From: Candidatus Poseidoniales archaeon
GTDB taxonomy: Archaea > Thermoplasmatota > Poseidoniia > Poseidoniales > Poseidoniaceae
Length of the DNA stretch: 7,582 nt
Reading direction: 5' to 3'
NCBI GenBank assembly: GCA_012959845.1
Contig: DUCL01000015.1
Span: 1 to 7,582, forward strand
The translations under genes were made by a program, and so were the position numbers. Shown here one piece after another: positions 1-5,770 of the stretch. How positions within the stretch are numbered: position 1 is the first letter of the stretch; each line of letters opens with the position of its first letter. The notes under the pieces are model-generated. The model had not been told where the DNA came from, ran no database searches, and saw only the letters and a program-made list of their open reading frames with translations.

Positions 1-1182
1 TGTAGTAGGTGATGAAGAATACAAATCATTGGTAATTGTTACTTCAAATGTATAGCATCCATCATCTTCGTAAAACTCATCTCTCTCCAAATACTCTGCA
101 CCAGCATCATCTTCTACAGTTCCAGAAAGACCAAGCCAGTAGACGGTTTGACCACTAACTGCTCCGCTAACTTGACTAGTCCATGTTGCATCAATTCCAT
201 CAACGGTAATTGTGCTATGAGACCAAACAACATTACCTCCAAACTTCACATTGACATCCACTGAATAGTCAGTTGCAATGGTTTTGTAAACACCCAGTGA
301 ACTTTCACCGCCGTCCATTGGACCATCACTAGGATTCATCAATCCAAGTGCAAGTTCAATTCTAATTCCCTTGGCTACGACCCTAGATTCGTCAGTATTA
401 TCATCATTAATGATCTCGGTGAGAGTCGAAAACTTGACAGATGCGTCATTCATTTCGCGATTCATTAACGATGGCGTAATAGAAATCGTTGTAGAACTAT
501 CCGTAGAAGAAGTAACTGTCAACTGGTAATCTGTTTGAACTATACTATTGTAATCCTCCGCATTTGCTGTAAACACTTCGGAAAGGCTTACTGTAAAGCG
601 ATGCATGTCATTTGATAGATCACTACTTTCGCTCCAACTCTCTACTCCATTTGCTGTAATTAATGCGGTAGCAGAATTAAATGAACCTCTAACCATGAAT
701 GAAAGTTCATCAGTATCCTCATTAATAGTCAAATCTGAAATTCCTACTGCCGAGTTTTGGAAACTCATTCCGGCAATGTATGGAACTGTTGTCATCATTA
801 GATAAGCGACTACAAGAACAACTGTTTTTTCTCGGCCTACTGCATCCCACACTAGATAGAATGAGGTGCCCAGCAAAGCCAGTGGTAAGATTCCAAATGG
901 AATCGGACCAAGATAATCCTGTAACTCATATGAGCCAAGGAACCACATTAAGATAAATCCAACGAGGGCTAAGCCGTATCCAATTTTCCCATTTGTAGAA
1001 ATATTAGCGAAACTCAATGAGTTGTTTTCGTTTGAACTTTCATCCGGCATACTTGCTGATGAACCTGAGTTCTTTGGAGGGTCTGCCTTGACCTCTTCAA
1101 CAATAGTTGCAGGCTCTAATACTTCAGCCTCAATAACACTTTCATCCTTGGCTGCATTCGCTTTATCCAATAATCCACCCAT
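1..1182 (-). CDS. Three-helix membrane protein with acidic cytoplasmic head and extracytoplasmic beta-rich domain (3' end outside window)
   Basis: I do not recognise a named family. The frame runs without a stop from the ATG at 1182 to the window edge, giving 394 residues with the C-terminus missing. Residues 1-60 are hydrophilic and acidic, beginning MGGLLDKANAAKDE. Three hydrophobic segments follow at about 66-85, 91-112 and 120-139. The short loop DAVGREK between helices 2 and 3 is the only basic one, so by the positive-inside rule the N-terminus is cytoplasmic and everything after residue 140 lies outside. That outer part is rich in Ser, Thr, Asp and alternating beta-type residues and may be Ig-like. 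The start is well set: an in-frame TAA lies at 1200-1198 and a GGAGAGG site precedes the ATG by six bases; an ATG at 1186 is in another frame and soon stops. It lies downstream of the PGF-anchored gene on the same strand, so co-transcription is likely. Coding is confident; function is unknown. Confidence 0.85.
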   Translation of the reverse strand, partial: MGGLLDKANAAKDESVIEAEVLEPATIVEEVKADPPKNSGSSASMPDESSNENNSLSFANISTNGKIGYGLALVGFILMWFLGSYELQDYLGPIPFGILPLALLGTSFYLVWDAVGREKTVVLVVAYLMMTTVPYIAGMSFQNSAVGISDLTINEDTDELSFMVRGSFNSATALITANGVESWSESSDLSNDMHRFTVSLSEVFTANAEDYNSIVQTDYQLTVTSSTDSSTTISITPSLMNREMNDASVKFSTLTEIINDDNTDESRVVAKGIRIELALGLMNPSDGPMDGGESSLGVYKTIATDYSVDVNVKFGGNVVWSHSTITVDGIDATWTSQVSGAVSGQTVYWLGLSGTVEDDAGAEYLERDEFYEDDGCYTFEVTITNDLYSSSPTT

Positions 1183-1188
1183 ACATTT

Positions 1189-1195
1189 CCTCTCC
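1189..1195 (-). promoter_or_regulatory. Shine-Dalgarno site of the three-helix membrane protein gene
   Basis: On the minus strand the bases read GGAGAGG, six bases before the ATG at 1182. This matches the archaeal 16S 3' tail complement and fixes that start over the out-of-frame ATG at 1186. Confidence 0.6.
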
Positions 1196-1202
1196 GCTTA
1201 TA

Positions 1203-1258
1203 CTGTCTTTACAGCAAGGGTGTTATCAATCAAACCCTTGGAAGCATTGGCACCAAGG
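1203..1258 (-). promoter_or_regulatory. Overlapping alternative hairpins in the intergenic leader
   Basis: Read as minus-strand RNA, CCTTGG (1258-1253) can pair with CCAAGG (1241-1236) across an 11-base loop. The overlapping CAAGGGT (1240-1234) can instead pair perfectly with ACCCTTG (1221-1215) across 12 bases. The two stems share bases 1240-1236, so only one can form. A small third stem, CTGT/ACAG with a four-base loop, follows at 1214-1203, just before the ribosome site. The arrangement could act as an attenuator, an intergenic terminator or processing site, or a translation switch for the downstream membrane protein. The pairing is visible in the sequence; any function is inferred. Confidence 0.4.
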
Positions 1259-1286
1259 CTAATTCGCGAGGTTGTAAAAGTAGCCG

Positions 1287-2222
1287 TTACAGACCGGGAG
1301 CGCACTCGCGCCATTCTGTGGCACCCTCTTCCTCATCCTCTGAGTTGAGACGCCTACCCACTACTGCTGCAGCAAGGGCTAGCATTGAAAGTGCTGGAAT
1401 GACTTCGAATCCTGGAAGATAAACACCACGGACATAGATGGTGACCATTTGAGATTCACGCATACATCCACCGTTTTGACAAGCGAAGTCAGACTCTGCA
1501 TAGAAATCTAATACATGGTAAGCATCAGTCCATCCTTGGTTCTTAGGAGTGCGGATCATTACACGTACTTTTTGAGGTGCTGTCTTCGATTCTAGTTGTA
1601 CCTTAACCGCTGGCAAGTTGATAGTGAATCCTGCTTCTTCTAGAGTCTTACGAGATGAATCAGTAATTCCGACCTTCATGAAATCAATTTGGTTACCAAG
1701 ATTGTATACCTTGAATTCAAAGTTCTTGTCAACCTTTGGCATCAATTGAACGAATGGCTCTACAGCCTCAACTTGAACAAGAGAATATTGTTCAATATTG
1801 ATAATCATTGTATTTGTTGAATCCGCTTGATTAAATGGAGGGACACCGTTCATTTCTTGGACTGTTGCTGAAACAGTTAATTGTCTGGATTGGACATCCA
1901 TGTAAGGTTGCGCTCGCACAGAAACTTGGAAATCTACTTCTTGGTTCGCACCAACATACAAGTTACCTGGGGAAGCAGTTGCCATTCCGTCACTTGTGAC
2001 CATAATTGCAATCTTTTCAATATATGCAGTTGGGTTACCGACTGTACATGTTGTGTATCCTGTTGGGATTGCACCAGGGTTTACTTGGATGTTGATATTA
2101 TTTGGTGCGCAAGTCAAAGAAACCGCAGCAGTTGGAGTCTGGGCAGCAACCGGAGTTGCAACTAAAAGTATTGAACACATATAGAGTGCAAACAGGAACA
2201 TTGAACGCTTTAGAGCAGACAT
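1287..2222 (-). CDS. Secreted surface protein with signal peptide and PGF-CTERM-like anchor
   Basis: The predicted protein has 311 residues. It begins with a Sec-type signal peptide: basic MSALKR, hydrophobic core about 8-22, probable cleavage after Ala27 in the stretch TPVAAQT. The middle (about 28-265) is beta-rich without an obvious catalytic motif and looks like two Ig/CARDB-like modules; Cys38/Cys59 and Cys248/Cys253 could form disulfides outside the cell. At 269-291 it reads LPGF, then a hydrophobic stretch, then Arg-Arg, the pattern of PGF-CTERM signals that archaeosortase A processes for lipid anchoring. Unusually, a 20-residue tail with the acidic run EDEEE and Cys307 follows the Arg-Arg, so it might instead be a plain C-terminal membrane helix. 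The ATG at 2222 is chosen because AGGTGAT sits three bases before it and the signal peptide starts there; an in-frame GTG at 2258 would add 12 residues containing the ribosome site. It probably leads a two-gene unit with the membrane protein downstream. Confidence 0.85.
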   Translation of the reverse strand: MSALKRSMFLFALYMCSILLVATPVAAQTPTAAVSLTCAPNNINIQVNPGAIPTGYTTCTVGNPTAYIEKIAIMVTSDGMATASPGNLYVGANQEVDFQVSVRAQPYMDVQSRQLTVSATVQEMNGVPPFNQADSTNTMIINIEQYSLVQVEAVEPFVQLMPKVDKNFEFKVYNLGNQIDFMKVGITDSSRKTLEEAGFTINLPAVKVQLESKTAPQKVRVMIRTPKNQGWTDAYHVLDFYAESDFACQNGGCMRESQMVTIYVRGVYLPGFEVIPALSMLALAAAVVGRRLNSEDEEEGATEWRECAPGL

Positions 2223-2225
2223 AGT

Positions 2226-2232
2226 ATCACCT
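2226..2232 (-). promoter_or_regulatory. Shine-Dalgarno site deciding the ATG start of the PGF-anchored protein
   Basis: The minus strand reads AGGTGAT followed by ACT and the ATG at 2222. The same AGGTGAT-plus-three-bases arrangement precedes the TTG start at 5771, which supports ATG 2222 over the upstream in-frame GTG at 2258. Confidence 0.7.
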
Positions 2233-2265
2233 AACAAAGAAGCCCACCCAAGGCACACTCATAAC

Positions 2266-2290
2266 CATTTGGGGCAAATGAATACAAATA
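2266..2290 (-). promoter_or_regulatory. Candidate promoter and operator of the PGF-anchored protein gene
   Basis: On the minus strand a TATA-like TATTTGTATT (2290-2281) is directly followed by a perfect inverted repeat, CATTTG/CAAATG around a three-base centre (2280-2266). Archaeal transcription usually starts about 25 bases past the TATA box, here near 2258-2262, leaving a leader of roughly 36-40 bases with the ribosome site. A repeat between TATA box and start point is a typical place for a repressor to block the polymerase. The repeat is seen directly; promoter and operator roles are inferred, and a stronger AT-rich box exists farther upstream (2352-2378). Confidence 0.4.
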
Positions 2291-2351
2291 GCAACCTTGG
2301 TTGATGATTATCGGTAACGCAAAGGAGGCTCTCAGCCATTCATTTGGATAA

Positions 2352-2378
2352 AGAATATTTATTTGTTGTGATATAATT
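2352..2378 (+). promoter_or_regulatory. AT-rich core promoter candidate upstream of the tRNA
   Basis: This is the most AT-rich part of the non-coding region 2223-2472. It contains ATATTTATTTG and, a few bases on, GATATAATT, either of which could be an archaeal TATA box for the tRNA. Start points would fall around 2385-2402, leaving a 5' leader of about 70-90 bases for RNase P to remove, longer than usual. On the opposite strand the same block reads AAATAAATAT, so it could also serve the PGF-protein gene with a long leader. The rest of 2223-2472 shows no gene. Confidence 0.35.
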
Positions 2379-2394
2379 AATGAATTTCCTCTCT

Positions 2395-2403
2395 AAAAAA
2401 AAA
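2395..2403 (-). terminator. T9 tract, possible terminator for the HD-domain gene transcript
   Basis: Nine consecutive A on the plus strand are nine T in the minus-strand transcript, about 160 bases beyond the stop of the HD-domain gene. Euryarchaeal transcription commonly ends at such T-runs without needing a hairpin. If used, the HD-gene transcript would cross the tRNA in antisense first. No comparable T-run lies closer to the stop codon. Confidence 0.35.
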
Positions 2404-2442
2404 TGGACAGCGGAGAAAAGGAGGAGAAATCTGCATAAGGTT

Positions 2443-2456
2443 CAAACTTGAGTTTG
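2443..2456. repeat. Short inverted repeat upstream of the tRNA
   Basis: CAAACT and AGTTTG form a perfect six-base inverted repeat with a two-base centre, ending 16 bases before the tRNA. It may be a protein-binding site or a leader structure, or simply chance at this size. Confidence 0.25.
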
Positions 2457-2472
2457 TGACCGACGGCTTATC

Positions 2473-2549
2473 GGGCCTGTAGCTTAGTTGGTTGGAGCTC
2501 CCGGCTCATAACCGGGTGGTCAGGGGTTCAAGTCCCCTCGGGCCCACCA
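2473..2549 (+). tRNA. tRNA with CAU anticodon, probably tRNA-Ile2, otherwise elongator tRNA-Met
   Basis: All arms fold. The acceptor GGGCCTG (2473-2479) pairs with CGGGCCC (2539-2545) with one G-U pair. The D stem is 2482-2485 with 2495-2498. The anticodon stem CCCGG/CCGGG encloses the loop CTCATAA, with the CAT anticodon at 2507-2509. The T stem AGGGG/CCCCT encloses TTCAAGT. The discriminator is A2546 and CCA is encoded at 2547-2549. There is no intron. It is not the initiator: pair 1-72 is G-C, and the anticodon stem lacks the three stacked G-C pairs next to the loop. From memory of the families, a GGGCC acceptor with GGCTCATAACC fits archaeal tRNA-Ile2, whose C34 is changed to agmatidine by TiaS to read AUA, better than elongator tRNA-Met, which usually begins GCC. 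The tRNA call is very secure; the amino acid is not. Confidence 0.95.
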
Positions 2550-2560
2550 CATTATCGCGT

Positions 2561-3880
2561 TCAATCTGTTGGATTAGAGTAATTAGAAAGTGATGTTTGA
2601 GAAGGCTTAATCCATTCTCTAACTTTCGCTTCGACCGCATCTCTTATCGCATCTGGTACAAAGATTAACGCTCTTTCAAAGGGCTGGCTAAGTGAGCGTA
2701 TCAGTGGAGATTTTTCTGCAGCATCACTGCCATCTTCCAATAATATTCCTTGAGCATATGGCTTGTATCCCAACTTGGATATCTTTGAAGAAATAACTTC
2801 AATTTCTGAGTCATATCCCGCCTCTTCAACCATTTCCTTTACTCTGCCAATAATAATGTCGCTCATCTCAGTTGTGAGGCTATCAATCCGTAATGACTTG
2901 TGGAAATCTCTTCTCGATAGTAAACGTGTAGCATATTGGGATAGGACCTTATCCTCGTGTTCTGCCCAATCTGGCAAAATCACTTTCACATGCGAATCGT
3001 TCAATGTAGCATAACCTACTGCGGTCAATTCTTCTTCGATAAGCATTAATTCTAACTGCTTTGATAATTCCAATTTTCCTTGTTTCGCTAGGAGTCTTGC
3101 GCGTGATAGCATCCTTACTAGATATGATTGAGTTAGCATGTTTACTTTGTGAAAATAGACTTGGTGATACATATGATATCTTGTCACCAAATACGCCTCT
3201 ATTGCTGGTAATCCCCACAATTTGACGAAGAAATGCCCGTCATCTCCAACTCTTAATGCCCTGATTACTCTTGCAACATCGAAGCCTCCAATTTGTGCTC
3301 CTGTATTTGCTTGGTCACGTATCATGTAATCCATACGGTCTACATCCAATTGACTGGATACAATTTCTTTCATAAATGCAGGAATAGGAATCCCTTCATG
3401 GATAGAGGCTCCATCCATTATTGCAAATAATCGGTATAACCTCTCCTTGCCCAACACTTTTTGCACTGCAATACCGATTTCAGTCTCATCACTTTCCAGC
3501 ATCAATCTACCCCAATGTTCGTGTGAATGATAAGTTGCATAAACTTCTGGAGTTTCCAATAAATGAGAATATGGTGGATGTCCGATATCGTGGAGTAAAG
3601 CGGCGATGTGAATTAATTCTGCATCCAATTCATCCAATAAATCCGGATGTGCTTCATCGATATGAGTAGTTACTTCTTTTGCCAAATAATACGCACCGAG
3701 GGAATGTGCAAATCTATTGTGAGTTGCGGCTGGAAATACATATTCACATGTAGATAACTGCTGAATTGAGCGCAATCGCTGAAATTCTTTGGTGTCAATT
3801 ATTGATGCGTGCGCCGCTGGAACAAGGATGTCACGATGTATTTCATCACGTATCACACGGTCACGCATAGCCATCCCCAT
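2561..3880 (-). CDS. HD-superfamily phosphohydrolase, COG1078 type (SAMHD1/dGTPase-like)
   Basis: With the ATG at 3880 the protein has 439 residues, normal for COG1078. The N-terminus VIRDEIHRDILV matches the family's usual opening. Metal-site motifs appear in order: THNRFAHSLG (His54, His59), ALLHDIGHPPYSH (His97-Asp98, His101, His106), YHSHEH (118-122) and LDVDRMDYMIRD, where Asp181 aligns with SAMHD1 Asp311 and Tyr185 with Tyr315. TGAQIGGFDVARVIRAL follows, as in the family. Residues 290-439 form the family's C-terminal region, including LLSRRDFHK and SPLIRSL. By family it is a soluble metal-dependent phosphohydrolase, possibly acting on dNTPs; the substrate cannot be read from sequence. 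The start is uncertain: the frame allows a GTG at 3916, but the TATA-like box at 3919-3930 would place the transcript start near 3900, after that GTG. ATGs at 3880, 3874 and 3868 are all possible. It converges on the tRNA and diverges from the OB-fold gene. Confidence 0.93.
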   Translation of the reverse strand: MGMAMRDRVIRDEIHRDILVPAAHASIIDTKEFQRLRSIQQLSTCEYVFPAATHNRFAHSLGAYYLAKEVTTHIDEAHPDLLDELDAELIHIAALLHDIGHPPYSHLLETPEVYATYHSHEHWGRLMLESDETEIGIAVQKVLGKERLYRLFAIMDGASIHEGIPIPAFMKEIVSSQLDVDRMDYMIRDQANTGAQIGGFDVARVIRALRVGDDGHFFVKLWGLPAIEAYLVTRYHMYHQVYFHKVNMLTQSYLVRMLSRARLLAKQGKLELSKQLELMLIEEELTAVGYATLNDSHVKVILPDWAEHEDKVLSQYATRLLSRRDFHKSLRIDSLTTEMSDIIIGRVKEMVEEAGYDSEIEVISSKISKLGYKPYAQGILLEDGSDAAEKSPLIRSLSQPFERALIFVPDAIRDAVEAKVREWIKPSQTSLSNYSNPTD

Positions 3881-3918
3881 CAAGCGGTCTGCTTTTCCAT
3901 TAAAAAGGCCCCGCACGC

Positions 3919-3930
3919 AATAAATATACT
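3919..3930 (-). promoter_or_regulatory. TATA-like box of the HD-domain gene
   Basis: On the minus strand the bases read AGTATATTTATT, a good archaeal TATA match. Transcription would begin about 25 bases on, near 3900, giving a leader of 20-32 bases before the ATGs at 3880-3868. This argues against the GTG at 3916. The element is also AT-rich in the plus direction and might serve the divergent gene. Confidence 0.5.
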
Positions 3931-3937
3931 ATCAATT

Positions 3938-3975
3938 CCTATAACCGTTACAGAATGATTTAGGACAATACCTAA
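3938..3975 (+). promoter_or_regulatory. Candidate promoter and inverted repeat upstream of the OB-fold gene
   Basis: CCTATAACCG (3938-3947) is a weak TATA candidate that would place a start point near 3968. TTAGG (3960-3964) and CCTAA (3971-3975) form an inverted repeat with a six-base centre around that point, and TAGG recurs at 3979-3982, so a second small stem is possible. The position fits a regulator site in this divergent promoter region, but the arms are only five bases. Confidence 0.3.
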
Positions 3976-4000
3976 GCATAGGGCTTACGTGAAAGGCATC

Positions 4001-5761
4001 ATGGCAGACCCTCTCAAGGACATTATGCTTCGAATTACCGATGATAACCCTGAGACACGTGGGCAAAAATTGTGGGTTATGTTTGCGCTTTCCCTCTTCT
4101 TGGTTGCCTCTTTGAATTGGTATGCGATGGTTCGTGAACCTCAAGTCGTCGATATTGAAGATTTAGTTCAGCACAAAAATGAAGTCGTCTTGGTTGAAGG
4201 GAAAGTTATCTCTTGGATTGAAGACCGATACGGCAATGGGGAAGACCGAGTTGATTTAGTGATTGAAGATGATACTGGCGTCATCCAAGTGCGTTGGTAC
4301 TCCACTGGAGAGATCCCCCCCATAGGCACCAATGTTACGGCGATGGGTGATGTGGTCGACTGGAATGGCAGATTTTACATGCAAGCAACTGGTTCAGGTG
4401 CATTTCATTGGGAAGAAAAAGACCTGCCCACTCACCAACGCGTATCTATTTCCGACCTTGCGGTTGCACCAGATGATTTTGTTGGGAAAATAGTTACTAT
4501 AGATGGATTCATTAGCAAATCAATCAGCCCTGATGCCGTATATACTTCGGCTTATTTGACTGACCATCCAGGTAACGCTGCTCATCAAATGCAACTTCTC
4601 ATACAATCTGCGACCGGTGCATGGATTGAAGCCGATTCAAAAATAGAAGTCAGCGGCATGTTATCCTTCCAAGAAACTAATTTGCGTTGGGCATTTCATG
4701 TCCAAGGACCTGACATCTTGCTAGACACCAGTTACCAACCGCAAATCATTCGTTTGGATTGGGCAACAGAAGCAACGTGGAGTTATGAATCGGGAAGTAA
4801 AGTCATCTTAGCCGGAACACTGCGCATTACAGACGGTGTTTGGGAATTAGAAGGACCAAACGGCCATACAATCTGTGTAATCCCTACCACAGAGGACATG
4901 GCCGAAGCAGAGTTGCAAAATTACTCAGGTTCAATCTTTGATGCTGAGGGCCGCTTAATGTGGAGTGATGACCGTAATTCATGGTGCATTGATGCCAATC
5001 AAGGCATGGGTCAAAATCTCGTTGACCCCATGACAGCATTATCAATGCAAGCGATGCTTTCAGCAGACCCTGCTTCAATGCTACAAGCACCAAATACTCA
5101 TTATACCATCAATACCTACATGAAATATGCATTTGAACCTCTAGATACTGAAGGTTACTTTGTTGACTCTCAAACTTACACCTTTGGCCAAACTAGCATT
5201 GCCATGACATTTCCCGGCACACGTACTGAATGGATTGAATCGGGTCAAGGCATAGTGGCAGATGTCACTATTGTTTGGGATGATGAAGATATGCGTATGA
5301 GGTTAATGGTAAACTCATACACTCTCACCGGAAACCCTCCACCTCCAGCGACTATGCTTTGGGATGATGGAGCCACACAATGGGGCTACTCCAAGAACCA
5401 GTTTGTGCTAATCGATGGAAAAGCAGCCCTTCATGATGATGGCTGGTACCTTGAACGTCCCGGTTCAGAACAATCCATCAAACTAAATGTTCTACCAAAT
5501 GCAATCGGAACCGATTCATTGCACGAAAATCAATCACTTACATGGCATGGAAGATTGGTCCAAATTGAACATTCCAGTGAGTTGGCTCTGGTCTTTTTAC
5601 TTGATGGAGCCGATGCTTTGGATGAAGATGGCGACCGACTAGCGGACAGTTTTGAAGATGCCACAGGTTTCAATTCAAACACCATTGATTCAGATGGTGA
5701 TGGAATAAATGACCGTGAAGAAATGGAAAATGGAACTGGTCCAAACAACGAAAACTCCTGA
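4001..5761 (+). CDS. Membrane-anchored protein with tandem OB-fold-like domains and TSP3-type calcium-binding tail
   Basis: The predicted protein has 586 residues. One hydrophobic helix at about 24-43, after a short charged head, probably anchors it with the bulk outside. Residues 47-138 resemble an OB-fold (EVVLVEGKVISW, then DLVIEDDTGVIQVRWY, then GTNVTAMGDV), as in nucleic-acid-binding tRNA_anti-type domains. A second similar unit lies at 146-240 (GKIVTIDGFI to KIEVSGML). Weaker repeats of the same rhythm appear at 252-332, 376-442 and 453-537. The C-terminus holds two Asp-rich loops, 541-549 (DEDGDRLAD) and 563-571 (DSDGDGIND), 22 residues apart, with the EExxxGTxP-like ending of bacterial thrombospondin type 3 repeats; such loops bind calcium, which supports an external location. 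No catalytic motif is visible, so it may be a binding or scaffold protein. An in-frame GTG at 3989 would add four residues; neither start has a strong ribosome site. It is followed closely by the transporter gene. Confidence 0.88.
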   Translation: MADPLKDIMLRITDDNPETRGQKLWVMFALSLFLVASLNWYAMVREPQVVDIEDLVQHKNEVVLVEGKVISWIEDRYGNGEDRVDLVIEDDTGVIQVRWYSTGEIPPIGTNVTAMGDVVDWNGRFYMQATGSGAFHWEEKDLPTHQRVSISDLAVAPDDFVGKIVTIDGFISKSISPDAVYTSAYLTDHPGNAAHQMQLLIQSATGAWIEADSKIEVSGMLSFQETNLRWAFHVQGPDILLDTSYQPQIIRLDWATEATWSYESGSKVILAGTLRITDGVWELEGPNGHTICVIPTTEDMAEAELQNYSGSIFDAEGRLMWSDDRNSWCIDANQGMGQNLVDPMTALSMQAMLSADPASMLQAPNTHYTINTYMKYAFEPLDTEGYFVDSQTYTFGQTSIAMTFPGTRTEWIESGQGIVADVTIVWDDEDMRMRLMVNSYTLTGNPPPPATMLWDDGATQWGYSKNQFVLIDGKAALHDDGWYLERPGSEQSIKLNVLPNAIGTDSLHENQSLTWHGRLVQIEHSSELALVFLLDGADALDEDGDRLADSFEDATGFNSNTIDSDGDGINDREEMENGTGPNNENS

Positions 5762-5767
5762 GGTGAT
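5761..5767 (+). promoter_or_regulatory. Shine-Dalgarno site overlapping the upstream stop codon, fixing a TTG start
   Basis: AGGTGAT begins on the last base of the OB-fold gene's TGA and lies three bases before TTG 5771. The same spacing occurs at the ATG at 2222. The overlap suggests translational coupling of the two genes. Confidence 0.7.
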
Positions 5768-5770
5768 ATC

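Noticed and set aside
1022..1348. Plus-strand open frame of 108 codons
   Set aside because: It lies opposite the start of the three-helix membrane protein, the intergenic leader and the end of the PGF-anchored gene. It has no ribosome site or recognisable domain, and the minus-strand frames have clear protein features.
1881..2165. Plus-strand open frame of 94 codons with many Cys and Trp
   Set aside because: It is antisense to the PGF-anchored protein; the odd composition is what a reversed beta-rich coding sequence gives.
2223..2258. GTG start at 2258 for the PGF-anchored protein
   Set aside because: It would put 12 residues before the signal peptide and include the AGGTGAT ribosome site inside the coding region.
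2322..2328. AAGGAGG-like Shine-Dalgarno motif on the plus strand
   Set aside because: No start codon lies 4-10 bases downstream and no open frame follows.
2302..2337. TGATGA resembling a C box of a C/D guide RNA
   Set aside because: No CTGA D box follows at a suitable distance on that strand.
2404..2439. Tiny frame MDSGEKEEKSA upstream of the tRNA
   Set aside because: Eleven codons preceded by a run of A, with no ribosome site; most likely chance in the tRNA leader.
3881..3916. GTG start at 3916 for the HD-domain gene
   Set aside because: The TATA-like box at 3919-3930 would put the transcript start after this codon, and family similarity begins only near the later Met residues. It cannot be fully excluded.
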